From Polaromonas sp. (GTDB taxonomy: Bacteria; Pseudomonadota; Gammaproteobacteria; Burkholderiales; Burkholderiaceae_C), in contig NZ_JAQSDA010000009.1 in NCBI RefSeq assembly GCF_029945685.1, forward strand, positions 124,001-188,000: 64,000 nucleotides of DNA. Direction: 5' to 3'. Shown here piece by piece: positions 25,806 through 34,460 of the stretch. Position numbers and translations under genes: made by a program. Each line of letters opens with the position of its first letter. The stretch's first letter is position 1. The notes below the pieces were generated by a model. The model was given only the letters and a program-made list of their open reading frames with translations. It had not been told where the DNA came from and did not search any database.

Positions 25806-26072
25806 ATGCGGAAACTCTTGATCGTGGTGCTGGCAGCGCTTCAGGCTGCTTGTGGCAAGCCCACACCCTTCGAGTCGGTCGAATCGCTGGTGGCCAATCC
25901 CGAGCGCCTGAAGGAGTTGCGCGCGCAGTGCAAGGCGGACCGGACCAGGATCGGCGATGCCCAGTGCAATGCCGTGGCTGAGGCCACGCGTCGGCGCTTC
26001 TTCGACAGCGGCGGGCCGAAACACACGCCGCCGCCGACACCCGCAACCTCTGCGCCGGCAGCCAGGGACTGA
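25806..26072 (+). CDS. TrbK/EexN-like entry-exclusion lipoprotein
   Basis: 88 residues with a lipoprotein signal: hydrophobic run LLIVVLAALQAAC with the lipobox cysteine at about residue 16. Two further cysteines (CKADRTRIGDAQC) and a proline-rich tail follow, as in EexN-type entry-exclusion lipoproteins. In RP4, TrbK in this position blocks redundant uptake of the same element. The assignment rests on position and lipobox. Confidence 0.75.
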   Translation: MRKLLIVVLAALQAACGKPTPFESVESLVANPERLKELRAQCKADRTRIGDAQCNAVAEATRRRFFDSGGPKHTPPPTPATSAPAARD

Positions 26073-26075
26073 GCG

Positions 26076-27443
26076 ATGAATGACCTATCAGTCATCGACC
26101 GGTTCCTCGATGTCTTCTCCCGCTACATCGATTCCGGATTCGGCCTGCTTGGAGGCGAGGTTGGGTTTCTGACAGCCACGCTGGTCGTGATCGACATGAC
26201 CCTGGCAGGTCTCTTCTGGGCGATGAGCAATGCGAGCGGCGGCGGTGGCGACGATGTGATCGGCAAGCTGGTCAAGAAGGTGCTGTACGTCGGCGCCTTC
26301 GCCTTCATCCTGAACAACTTCAACAGCCTGTCAGGGATCGTGTTCCGGTCGTTCGCTGGGCTTGGATTGATGGCGTCCGGCTCGTCGATGACCCAGGGTG
26401 AGCTGCTGCAGCCGGGTCGCCTGGCGCGGGTGGGCGTGGAAGCCGGCGCGCCGATCATGAAGCAGATCAGCGAGCTGACGGGCTTTCCGGAGGTGTTCGC
26501 CAATCTCGATGTCATCACCGTGCTGTTCCTGGCCTGGCTGGTGCTAATCGTGAGCTTCTTCGTCCTCGCGGTGCAGCTCTTCGTGACGCTGATCGAGTTC
26601 AAGCTGACCACGCTCGCGGGCTTCGTGCTTGTGCCGTTCGCGCTGTGGAACAAGACAGCGTTCCTGGCCGAGCGGGTACTAGGCAACGTGGTCTCTTCAG
26701 GCATCAAGGTGTTGGTGCTTGCGGTGATCGTCGGGATCGGCACTGGCCTGTTCGCCGAGTTCACGGTGCCGCCCGGCACCGAGCCGTCCATCGACCATGC
26801 GCTGGTCATCATGCTGGCCGCGCTGGCGATGCTGGGTTTGGGGATCTTCGGGCCGGGCATTGCCACCGGGCTGGTGTCGGGTGCGCCGCAGCTTGGCGCG
26901 GGTGCGGCAGCTGGCACGGCGCTGGGTGCTGCCGGACTGGCTGTTGCCGGCGGCGCGGCCGTGGCGGGAGCCGCCTCGGCTGTGGCCGCAGGAGCACGCA
27001 TGGCGCCGAGTGCCGCGCGTGCCGCCATCGGCGGAGGTGCCGCCGCGGCACGGTCTGCCAGTTCGATGGCCAGCGCCGCGAAATCGGCCTATCAGGCAGG
27101 CGCCGGCGCTTCGGGCGCAGGCGGCATGCGCGCGGCCGGTGCCGGCATGGCCAACGCCGCGCGCAGCGGCGCCATTGCCGCCGGACAGCGCGTAGCGGCC
27201 GGCGCCAAGGCAGTCAAGGACAGCGTGGCGAGCTTCGTTGCGGATGCCGCGGCTCCAGCAGCTTCGAAAGCGGCCGAAGTCAACGGATCCAGCACACCGT
27301 CGGCTGAGCCCACTTGGGCCAAGCAGATGCGCCGCAAACAACAGATGACGCATGCGGCCACGACGGCCGCGCACGCATTGCGTTCAGGCGATGCCGGGGG
27401 CAGTGGCGCCAGCCCGAGCCTGCGCGATGACTCAAATTCTTAG
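26076..27443 (+). CDS. trbL: TrbL, VirB6-like polytopic inner-membrane protein
   Basis: 455 residues. Residues about 25-275 contain five to seven hydrophobic spans, including LAWLVLIVSFFVLAVQLFV. The C-terminal 170 residues are an alanine/glycine-rich low-complexity tail, typical of TrbL. VirB6/TrbL proteins form part of the inner-membrane DNA passage. The alanine-rich tail produces long spurious reading frames on both strands. Confidence 0.9.
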   Translation: MNDLSVIDRFLDVFSRYIDSGFGLLGGEVGFLTATLVVIDMTLAGLFWAMSNASGGGGDDVIGKLVKKVLYVGAFAFILNNFNSLSGIVFRSFAGLGLMASGSSMTQGELLQPGRLARVGVEAGAPIMKQISELTGFPEVFANLDVITVLFLAWLVLIVSFFVLAVQLFVTLIEFKLTTLAGFVLVPFALWNKTAFLAERVLGNVVSSGIKVLVLAVIVGIGTGLFAEFTVPPGTEPSIDHALVIMLAALAMLGLGIFGPGIATGLVSGAPQLGAGAAAGTALGAAGLAVAGGAAVAGAASAVAAGARMAPSAARAAIGGGAAAARSASSMASAAKSAYQAGAGASGAGGMRAAGAGMANAARSGAIAAGQRVAAGAKAVKDSVASFVADAAAPAASKAAEVNGSSTPSAEPTWAKQMRRKQQMTHAATTAAHALRSGDAGGSGASPSLRDDSNS

Positions 27444-27452
27444 GAGAACCTG

Positions 27453-28166
27453 ATGCTATTTAGACGACCCCAAGTGCGGTACTCGGCGACGCCCGAGCCC
27501 GTGACCCCGTACCAGGCCGCCGCACAGGCCTGGGACCTGCGCATCGGCAGCGCGCGCCTGCAGGCCAAGAACTGGCGGCTGATGGCTTTCGGTTGCCTGT
27601 CCCTCGCGTTGCTGATGGCCGGCGGCCTCCTGTGGCGCTCGGCCCAGTCCATCGTGACGCCGTTCGTCATCGAGGTGGACAACGCCGGCCAGGTGCGTGC
27701 CGTGGGCGAGGCCGCCACACCCTACAAGCCCAACGACGCGCAGATCGCGCACCACCTGGCACGCTTCGTCGCCGACGTGCGCTCGCTGTCCATCGACCCG
27801 ATCGTGGTGCGGCAGAACTGGCTTGAAGCCTACGAATACACGACGGACCGTGGCGCCGCGACGCTGAACGACTACGCGCGGGCGAACGACCCCTTCTCGC
27901 GCATCGGGCAAAGCTCAGTGGCCGTGGAGGTCACAAGCGTGGTGCGGGCCAGCGACACGTCCTTCCAGGTGCGCTGGATCGAGCGCAGCTATGCCAACGG
28001 CTCGCCCTCAGGGATGGAGCGCTGGACGGCTGTGTTGTCCGTCGTGCTGCAGCCGCCCCGCACCGAACAGCGCCTGCGCAAGAACCCGCTGGGTATCTAT
28101 GTCAACGGCCTGTCTTGGAGCCGTGAACTCGAAGCCACTGATGCAATGAAAGGAACAAAGCAGTGA
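27453..28166 (+). CDS. trbF: TrbF, VirB8-like inner-membrane scaffold protein
   Basis: 237 residues with a short cytoplasmic N-terminus (RYSATPEPVTPYQAAAQAWD), one membrane helix (about 47-66) and a periplasmic VirB8-type domain containing LNDYARANDPFSRIGQSSVAV. It links the inner- and outer-membrane parts of the secretion channel. AGGAGA stands before the ATG and the stop overlaps trbG. Confidence 0.92.
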   Translation: MLFRRPQVRYSATPEPVTPYQAAAQAWDLRIGSARLQAKNWRLMAFGCLSLALLMAGGLLWRSAQSIVTPFVIEVDNAGQVRAVGEAATPYKPNDAQIAHHLARFVADVRSLSIDPIVVRQNWLEAYEYTTDRGAATLNDYARANDPFSRIGQSSVAVEVTSVVRASDTSFQVRWIERSYANGSPSGMERWTAVLSVVLQPPRTEQRLRKNPLGIYVNGLSWSRELEATDAMKGTKQ

Positions 28167-29173
28167 ACACACATTTCCCCAGATCCGTACTTCCGTTGGT
28201 CCTGCTGGCCCTTACTGGCTGCGCTACCCAGGGCAAGCCGCCACCGACGATCTCGCTGGACGAGCCCCTTGCCGTTGCCGCGCAGCAGCTGCCAGAACCG
28301 CCGAAGCCTATCGAGGTGGTTGAGGTGCCGAAGCCATTGCCGTTGCCTGAGCAATTGAAGGCGTTGCCGAGCGAGGCCGAGGCGAAACTGGCGCCGGAAT
28401 CCGCGGACGAAAAAGTTCGCGTGTCCCGCGCCAACGCGGAGGCACGGATCGCGCCGACACGCGAAGGGTATGTCAATGCGATCCAGGTCTGGCCCTACGC
28501 CGACGGTGCCCTCTATCAGGTCTACACCAGCCCGGGACGTGTGACCGTCATCGCCTTGCAGCAGGGCGAAGAGCTGGTGACGGTCTCCGCCGGCGACACA
28601 GTGCGCTGGATCGTAGGTGATACGGCCAGCGGCTCGGGCGCGACACTGCGCGTGAATGTCCTGGTAAAGCCCACACGCATCGGCTTGAAAACCAACCTGG
28701 TGGTGACGACCAACCGTCGTACCTATCTGCTCGAACTCTCTTCCACGCCGCAGGCCTGGATGGCTTCTGTGTCCTGGGACTACGCGAAGGACCGAATGCT
28801 GGCCCTGCAGAAGCAGGCGCAGCAGGCTCAGGCGAGCGCGCCTGTCGAGACCGGTATGACGCTGGAGCAGATCAGGTTCCGCTATGCCGTCAGCGGTGAC
28901 AGTCCGCCATGGAAGCCGCTGCGCGCCTTTGACGACGGCGAACGGGTCTACATCCAGTTCCCAGGTGGCATCGCGCAGGGGGAGCTGCCGCCGTTGTTCG
29001 TGATCGGCGCGCGGGGCGATGGGCAACTGGTGAACTACCGCTTTCGGTCGCCGTATTACGTTGTGGACCGCCTGTTCGGTGCAGCCGAGCTGCGGCTGGG
29101 CGGCGACAAGGCGCAGGTGGTGCGCATCGAACGCACCGATGGTGTCAGTGCGGGCGCTACGCGGAGGAACTGA
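28163..29173 (+). CDS. trbG: TrbG, VirB9-like channel protein
   Basis: 336 residues, starting with a lipoprotein-type signal (LVLLALTGCATQG). A proline/glutamate-rich linker follows, then the VirB9 domain (EGYVNAIQVWPYADGALYQV, then KTNLVVTTNRRTYLLEL and YVVDRLFGAAELRLG). It would form the outer ring of the core complex with TrbI. Length and order match the family. Confidence 0.92.
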   Translation: MNTHFPRSVLPLVLLALTGCATQGKPPPTISLDEPLAVAAQQLPEPPKPIEVVEVPKPLPLPEQLKALPSEAEAKLAPESADEKVRVSRANAEARIAPTREGYVNAIQVWPYADGALYQVYTSPGRVTVIALQQGEELVTVSAGDTVRWIVGDTASGSGATLRVNVLVKPTRIGLKTNLVVTTNRRTYLLELSSTPQAWMASVSWDYAKDRMLALQKQAQQAQASAPVETGMTLEQIRFRYAVSGDSPPWKPLRAFDDGERVYIQFPGGIAQGELPPLFVIGARGDGQLVNYRFRSPYYVVDRLFGAAELRLGGDKAQVVRIERTDGVSAGATRRN

Positions 29174-29175
29174 GC

Positions 29176-30456
29176 ATGAACACGTCCCCCGAGGCAGCAC
29201 CCGCCGCGGTCCCGAAGGTCGAGCCCGAATCCGTGGCCTTGCGCGCTTCGCCTCGCCCTGTCACGCGCCTAAACCGCCGTATGCTGGCGCTTGGTGCCGG
29301 CGTCCTGGCCGTCGCCGTGCTTGGCGGCACCCTGTGGTCCCTGCAGTCGAACAAGCGCCAACGCAATCCGGCCACTGAGCTGTACAACGTCGACCGCGTC
29401 TCGCGCGCCGAAAACCTGGATCAGTTGCCGAAGGACTATGCGGGTATTCCGCCCGCCGTGAAGCATGGGCCGCCAGTGCTGGGCGAGCCGCTCCCCGGCG
29501 ATTTGGGCCCGGCCATCGTCAAGGCTCAGCAGCCGATGGAGACGCGGCCGCCGGGCGGTGGCATCGACCCGGCGCAGGCCGAACGGCTGGCGGCCGAAGA
29601 AGCGGCCAGATCGTCTGTGTTTTTCCGAAGCGGTGCCAGCAACGGCGGACCTAAGCCGGGCGCAGCGCAGGCCGCCGTTGATCCTTCGGCATTCTCTTCA
29701 GGCAATCAGCCGTTCAATCCGATGGGGACGACCGCCCCTGCAGCGCAGTCCTCCGATCCGACGGCCGCGCAGAACCGGCAGGATCAGAAGGAGGCGTTCA
29801 TCGCGAAGGCGGGCGAGGCTGTCACCCGCAATTCCAGCAGCTTGCAATTGCCGGCGTCGCCGTATCAGGTGATGGCAGGCACGATCATCCCGGCGGCATT
29901 GGTGACAGGGATCAACTCCGACCTGCCTGGCCAGGTCATCGCCAACGTGTCCGAGGCGGTCTACGACACCGCCACGGGGCGTCATCTGCTGATTCCGCAG
30001 GGTTCGCGCCTGATCGGCCGCTACGACAGCCAAGTGGCCTTCGGACAGCGGCGCGTGCTGCTGGTATGGACCAGGCTGATCCTGCCGGACACGTCGTCGG
30101 TTGCACTCGACCGTCTGCCCGGCATCGATCCTGCCGGCTACGCCGGGCTCGAAGATGGCGTCGATTGGCATTGGGACCGCATCCTGGCCGGCGCTGCACT
30201 GTCCACGCTGTTGGGCATCGGGGCCGAGTTGGCGGCACCGGAGAGCCGCACCGATGGCAGCCGTATCGTCATCGCGGGACGTGAGAGCGCACAGGAGACG
30301 GTGAACCAGGTCGGCCAGGAGATCACGAAGCGCAACGTGAGCATCCAGCCGACGTTGACGATCCGGCCGGGCTTCCCGATGCGGGTGATGGTCAGCAAGG
30401 ACCTGGTGCTGCGGCCGTATCAGCCCTTGTTCTTTCAGCGGGGATCGTCGCAATGA
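29176..30456 (+). CDS. trbI: TrbI, VirB10-like channel protein
   Basis: 426 residues. One N-terminal membrane helix (about 34-56), a long proline-rich periplasmic linker, then the VirB10 beta-barrel domain (ASPYQVMAGTIIPAALVTGI, QVIANVSEAVYDTATG, LIPQGSRLIGRYDS). It spans both membranes in the core complex. It overlaps the DUF2274 gene by 4 bp. Confidence 0.93.
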   Translation: MNTSPEAAPAAVPKVEPESVALRASPRPVTRLNRRMLALGAGVLAVAVLGGTLWSLQSNKRQRNPATELYNVDRVSRAENLDQLPKDYAGIPPAVKHGPPVLGEPLPGDLGPAIVKAQQPMETRPPGGGIDPAQAERLAAEEAARSSVFFRSGASNGGPKPGAAQAAVDPSAFSSGNQPFNPMGTTAPAAQSSDPTAAQNRQDQKEAFIAKAGEAVTRNSSSLQLPASPYQVMAGTIIPAALVTGINSDLPGQVIANVSEAVYDTATGRHLLIPQGSRLIGRYDSQVAFGQRRVLLVWTRLILPDTSSVALDRLPGIDPAGYAGLEDGVDWHWDRILAGAALSTLLGIGAELAAPESRTDGSRIVIAGRESAQETVNQVGQEITKRNVSIQPTLTIRPGFPMRVMVSKDLVLRPYQPLFFQRGSSQ

Positions 30457-30710
30457 GCACGAACAAGCTGCGGTTGGGACCTTTGCCGAAGGCCGAGAGC
30501 GTCAAGCTCACGGTTCCCCTGCCAGCCGAATTGAAGCAGCGCCTTGACCGGTACGCGCAATTGCACAGCCAGGCGCATGGCGAGCCGGTCGATGCGGTCG
30601 CACTGATTCCGCACATGCTGGATGCGTTCATTTCGCGTGACCGAGAGTTCCTCAAGCGCAGCCGCAAGAACGGCACGTTGTCTGCCCCGCCGCCTCCACC
30701 AAGCCCCTGA
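30453..30710 (+). CDS. DUF2274-family protein ending the trb operon
   Basis: 85 residues. The segment VKLTVPLPAELKQRLDRYAQ, then VDAVALIPHMLDAFI, is the DUF2274 pattern and suggests a ribbon-helix-helix-like fold. Such genes close the trb operon in Tn4371-family ICEs. Function unknown; perhaps an operon regulator. Confidence 0.8.
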   Translation: MSTNKLRLGPLPKAESVKLTVPLPAELKQRLDRYAQLHSQAHGEPVDAVALIPHMLDAFISRDREFLKRSRKNGTLSAPPPPPSP

Positions 30711-30758
30711 ATGCTTCGGCGGCCGGCTTTCGATATCTGCTGTGCTACCGTTCTTGTC

Positions 30759-31661
30759 ATGAAGAAAGCTGATGTGAAAGCGTCCGAGGCTGCCGCGTTG
30801 CTGGACAGGATCAAGATCCTTGCAGTTCAGGCGATGTTCTCGGACGATGAGCTGCTAGAGCAACTGGTCCTTAAGGGCGGCAACGCCATGGCCCTGGTGC
30901 ATCAAATCAGCGCCCGCGCCTCAGTTGACCTGGACTTTTCGTTGAAGCAGGACTTCGGCGATGACGTCGCAGGTGCTGAGGCTCGTATCCACAAGGCTTT
31001 GACCGAGACCTTTCGCGCGAGTGGGTACGAGGTATTCGACTTCCGCATGATCGAGAAGCCGCGGGCAATCTCCGAGGACATGCGCCATTTCTGGGGCGGC
31101 TACGCCGTCGAATTCAAGCTGGCAAGTGCCGATGTGTTCGCGGAGCATCGCGACGATTTGGAGGTCTTGCGCCGGCGTGCTGTGAACCTCGGGCTGGGCA
31201 CCAAGTTCCTGATTGACATCAGCCGCTTCGAGTATGTCGACGACAAGCAGCCAGTCGACTTCGAGGGTTACATGATCTACGTGTACTCGCCCGTGATGAT
31301 TGTCTGTGAGAAGCTCCGGGCGATCTGCCAACAGATGCCCGAATACGGTCCCATCATCAAGCGGGATCGCGCCGGCAGCGCTCGCGCCCGGGACTTCGTT
31401 GACATCTTTGTGCTCATGGACGTCCTGAAGCTGGACTTGACGGCGGACAAGGCGATCCAGATCTTGAAGTCGATGTTCGAGGTCAAGAAGGTGCCGCTGG
31501 CGTTCTTGGGCAAGGTGCCGGAGGTGTACGAGTTCCACCGGGCCGGTTTCGCCGCAGTGGAGGCGACCGTCACACCGGGGTTCGACCTCCAGGAGTTTCG
31601 CTTCTACTTTGACTATGCGTTGGCCCTGATCGACAAACTAAAACCCGCTTGGGATGTGTAG
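30759..31661 (+). CDS. AbiEii/AbiGii-type nucleotidyltransferase toxin-like protein
   Basis: 300 residues from ATG 30759; an upstream in-frame ATG at 30711 gives a poor N-terminal extension. The nucleotidyltransferase signature is visible: VLKGGNAMALVH (Gly40-Gly41) followed by SVDLDFS (Asp57, Asp59). AbiEii proteins are the toxin half of type IV toxin-antitoxin/phage abortive-infection systems and modify tRNA or other substrates with nucleotides. Its 3' end overlaps by 24 bp the 3' end of an AbiEi-like gene on the other strand, an unusual convergent arrangement. Confidence 0.75.
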   Translation: MKKADVKASEAAALLDRIKILAVQAMFSDDELLEQLVLKGGNAMALVHQISARASVDLDFSLKQDFGDDVAGAEARIHKALTETFRASGYEVFDFRMIEKPRAISEDMRHFWGGYAVEFKLASADVFAEHRDDLEVLRRRAVNLGLGTKFLIDISRFEYVDDKQPVDFEGYMIYVYSPVMIVCEKLRAICQQMPEYGPIIKRDRAGSARARDFVDIFVLMDVLKLDLTADKAIQILKSMFEVKKVPLAFLGKVPEVYEFHRAGFAAVEATVTPGFDLQEFRFYFDYALALIDKLKPAWDV

Positions 31662-32528
31662 TCGCCAGTCGCTGTCGTAGCGTGTGTCGTTCATCTCGTG
31701 CGTCAGATAGAAGTCTTGCTCCATGGGCAGGCGCCGCACCAGGTCGATCTGGCTAGGCTTGTAGTCCGCGCGCTGCAGGTAGTAGCCGACGGCCTGGTGG
31801 TAGGGATAGACAAAACTCAACTTGTGCAGCATCGCCACGAGCTTGTTGATGGACACGCGCTCCTTTGCCAGCTCGTAAGCTTTGGCCACCTCAAAGACGC
31901 CGCCCGCATAGACTGGCCGCACTGTGATGTCGATCAAGGTGCGTTCTAGATTTGTCAGCCGGGCTTGGACTTCGGCCCCGCTTTCGTCCGTCATCAGTTC
32001 GGTGACGACGCCCAGGTGGCCGGTGTCGGCGCCGTTCAGCAAGTAGATCTTCTTGTCGTCGTATTCCACCCAGTTGCTTGAGGCGCGTGCCGGCTTTTTG
32101 AAGGCGTTGTCAATATCCGCTTGGCTGATCTTGTTCTCGCGTTCGCTTATATGGGGAGCGGTCCGCTCGTCCGTGAGATAGATGGACTTGGGTGACTGTT
32201 CGGTCAGCCCGTGTGCGCGCATCGCCGTGTAGTGGCTGAAGTGCAGGTCTTTTTTCAGGCCCAACAAGATGGCGAGCAAAGGGGCCTGGTCCCAGACGTA
32301 GCACTTCTCAGCCCGCTGAGGGAAGCGAAATCCATACTCCTTGAGCTTCGAATGCTTCTCCAGAAATTCGATAAATCGTTCGGCAGTTGTGTTTTGTGCG
32401 AGCCGCCAGAAGTCCCGCTGTTCCGCGAGGATTGCGTAAATCTCTTTGGGCTTCAGGACGTGGTCGGGAAGCGCGTCAAAGTGCCGAACGATGTCCGGCT
32501 TTGCGATCTGGATTCGAGTGCGATTCAT
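31638..32528 (-). CDS. AbiEi-like antitoxin/transcriptional regulator
   Basis: 296 residues from ATG at 32528 (MNRTRIQIAKPDIV); the frame runs further upstream without a better start. Features shared with AbiEi C-terminal antitoxin domains are HFSHYTAMRAHGLTEQSPK followed by a strand, then NLERTLIDITVRP and GGVFEVAKAYELA. AbiEi proteins neutralise AbiEii and repress their operon by binding inverted repeats. A 28-bp perfect palindrome lies 37 bp upstream of this start. It faces the AbiEii-like gene rather than preceding it. Confidence 0.65.
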   Translation of the reverse strand: MNRTRIQIAKPDIVRHFDALPDHVLKPKEIYAILAEQRDFWRLAQNTTAERFIEFLEKHSKLKEYGFRFPQRAEKCYVWDQAPLLAILLGLKKDLHFSHYTAMRAHGLTEQSPKSIYLTDERTAPHISERENKISQADIDNAFKKPARASSNWVEYDDKKIYLLNGADTGHLGVVTELMTDESGAEVQARLTNLERTLIDITVRPVYAGGVFEVAKAYELAKERVSINKLVAMLHKLSFVYPYHQAVGYYLQRADYKPSQIDLVRRLPMEQDFYLTHEMNDTRYDSDWRLHIPSGF

Positions 32529-32564
32529 CCGACGGGGTGAGCCCGCGAATCGATATGATCGGCG

Positions 32565-32592
32565 TACTTGGCAGCATGCATGCTGCCAAGTA
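32565..32592. repeat. Perfect 28-bp palindrome P1
   Basis: Both arms read TACTTGGCAGCATG with no spacer. It lies 37 bp upstream of the AbiEi-like start, so it could be that gene's operator. Confidence 0.85.
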
Positions 32593-32665
32593 TGCCATTG
32601 ATGAAGCAATGGCTACAAGCCATTTGCCTTTGAAACGATAGGGGGAATGTGAGATTGCTGCGCTG

Positions 32666-32693
32666 TGCTATGCAGCGTTAACGCTGCATAGCA
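32666..32693. repeat. Perfect 28-bp palindrome P2
   Basis: Both arms read TGCTATGCAGCGTT with no spacer. The arm differs from that of P4 at one of the first twelve positions. Confidence 0.85.
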
Positions 32694-32770
32694 TAACAGA
32701 GACATTGCAGGCAGTCAAATCGCGTCTTCGCCCAGGAGCCCGGCCGAAGACGTGTTTACAGGGAGTCCGC

Positions 32771-32812
32771 TGACTGCTAGGCTGGGGCATATATGCCCCA
32801 GCCTAGCAGTCA
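32771..32812. repeat. Perfect 42-bp palindrome P3
   Basis: 21-bp arms with no spacer. The centre is GGGGCATATATGCCCC and the outer arm starts TGACTGCTAGGCTG. No T run follows on either strand, so it is not an ordinary intrinsic terminator. Confidence 0.85.
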
Positions 32813-32853
32813 AGCCATAGCCCTGCGCTTGTAGTTTTTCTCTGAAGAAGCTA

Positions 32854-32881
32854 TGCTATGAAGCGCATGCGCTTCATAGCA
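32854..32881. repeat. Perfect 28-bp palindrome P4
   Basis: Both arms read TGCTATGAAGCGCA with no spacer, closely related to P2. It is the palindrome nearest to the PD-(D/E)XK-like gene. Confidence 0.85.
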
Positions 32882-33060
32882 CCATGCCTCAATGTGTTTG
32901 GGCGGAGGATGGAAGAGCTTGGCTTGGGCGTTTGGCCCCAAAAATGGCCGCAGCATGAGCGCGAGTATTGAGGCCCCAAGCGCTCTCAAATTGATTTCTC
33001 GTTCAGGGAAGAGAAGGCGATGCGCAGCCACCGCCTTGGTCGGACTGGAAGCCAATCCAC

Positions 33061-34227
33061 ATGATATTTTCATCGAATACGCGCACAGACGCCGCCATCA
33101 AACGGGAACGGGAGACCGATTTCGAGTTCCTGGATCGGTCATCTCGACCTGAAATCGGGCGTGTACGAGACCTCGTTGCTGAAGCGCTTGGACGATATCC
33201 GAGACACGAGGTAGACGAGCTGGCTGCCCGTGTATGCGCACGGGACGATCATGCATTTCGATCCGCGACCTTCGAGTTGCTGCTGCACGACGCGCTTGTC
33301 CGTGTTGGATACGCACTTCAGTCTCATCCTGCGTTGCCCAATGGCACGGCGGCCCGGCCTGACTTCCTTGTAACCGACGAGGCAGGCAGCAGCTTCTACC
33401 TGGAGGCAGTTTTGGCTTCATCAAAGGATGGGTCGAATCCTGCCGCGGAAGCCATCAAGGCCACGACCATCGACGCGCTGTCGCAAGCGCCGCATAAGAA
33501 CTTCTATATCGACGTTGACGGTGACGGCGATCCGACGTCACAGCCGTCTTGCAAAGCGCTGATTCGCTCGATTCATGAGTGGCTTGACGCGATGAATGTC
33601 GATGAAGTGTCCAACACCGTTGCCGAGCGCGGCTTTGAAGCAGCTCCAACGATGACTTGGGAGCATGAGAGTTGGAAGCTGACTCTGCGGCCCATTCCAG
33701 TCAAGCCCGAAAGGCGAGGTGGCTTGCGGACGCTTGTTGGCATGCAAGGCGGGGGCGCGGGGATCATCGATGACTGGACGCCCCTGCGCAATGGGTTGAA
33801 GAAAAAGGGCGGCAAGTACGGAACCTTGGACAAGCCGTTCATCGTGGCAGTCAACGCCAACGCCTTCAATCTGGACCCCATCGACGAAATGCAGGCGTTG
33901 TTCGGCCAGGAGCAGTATGTCGAGTACGTGGGTCGCTCGGATCTGGGAGGGCACATGCGGCGCATCCCCAACGGGGCCTGGATAGGGCCGGAGGGGCCGC
34001 AGGGGCGTCGCGTTAGCGGCGCCTGGTTTTTCAATGACCTCACCCCTTATTCAATTGCATCACGTCGATGCACGCTTTACGCGAACCCCGCGGCCCATCA
34101 CGCGATTCCTGAATCAATGCTCCGGTTTCCAAACGCAAAAGTCGTCGATGGCCGCATGGTGCGCCAAGACGGAGTGGGCCTGGCCTCTCTCTTCGGTATT
34201 CCCGAGGGGTGGCCAGAGCGGGGGTGA
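33061..34227 (+). CDS. Uncharacterised protein with a PD-(D/E)XK nuclease-like core
   Basis: 388 residues. The N-terminal third has FRSATFELLLHDALVRVGY, then PDFLVTDEAGSSFYLEAV. The acidic helix, PD and E-x-V pattern is what restriction-like PD-(D/E)XK folds show, although the usual lysine is replaced by valine or alanine. The C-terminal part (KPFIVAVNANAFNLDPIDEMQ, SGAWFFNDLTPYSI) is not recognised. It is preceded by the palindrome block and followed after 230 bp by a HEPN-like gene. A defence function is inferred from context only. Confidence 0.45.
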   Translation: MIFSSNTRTDAAIKRERETDFEFLDRSSRPEIGRVRDLVAEALGRYPRHEVDELAARVCARDDHAFRSATFELLLHDALVRVGYALQSHPALPNGTAARPDFLVTDEAGSSFYLEAVLASSKDGSNPAAEAIKATTIDALSQAPHKNFYIDVDGDGDPTSQPSCKALIRSIHEWLDAMNVDEVSNTVAERGFEAAPTMTWEHESWKLTLRPIPVKPERRGGLRTLVGMQGGGAGIIDDWTPLRNGLKKKGGKYGTLDKPFIVAVNANAFNLDPIDEMQALFGQEQYVEYVGRSDLGGHMRRIPNGAWIGPEGPQGRRVSGAWFFNDLTPYSIASRRCTLYANPAAHHAIPESMLRFPNAKVVDGRMVRQDGVGLASLFGIPEGWPERG

Positions 34228-34460
34228 GGCTGAGGGCGTCTTTGATTTGCGGGACAAAATGGGTGCCATGTCAAACATTGCTGATCCTGAAAAGCTGGCG
34301 AGCAACTCCTCTTCCCCTGCAGCGCTGATGGCGGTACTCCGGCGCCCAAGCAGGTCCTCTCGCTTCTTCAGATAGTCGACAAAGTCTGCAGCGGTACCGC
34401 TATGGGTGTCAACAAGAGATGAGCTGACTTGGCTCCTGAAGCACTCCAGCACATCGCGCC

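Larger units (their letters stand above)
32529..33060. other. Intergenic block with four long perfect palindromes
   Basis: About 530 bp between the divergent AbiEi-like and PD-(D/E)XK-like genes. No convincing protein is encoded; an 87-codon frame at 32810-33073 on the minus strand overlaps two palindromes and looks spurious. The four palindromes are listed separately. Confidence 0.6.

Noticed and set aside
26809..27374. Several long frames on both strands within trbL
   Set aside because: They result from the alanine/glycine-rich low-complexity tail of TrbL in GC-rich DNA.
32565..32881. Four palindromes as a CRISPR array
   Set aside because: The palindromes differ in sequence and length and are unevenly spaced, and no cas gene is nearby.
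32810..33073. 87-codon minus-strand frame as a gene
   Set aside because: It runs through part of palindrome P3 and all of P4, lacks a good ribosome-binding site and has no recognisable domain.
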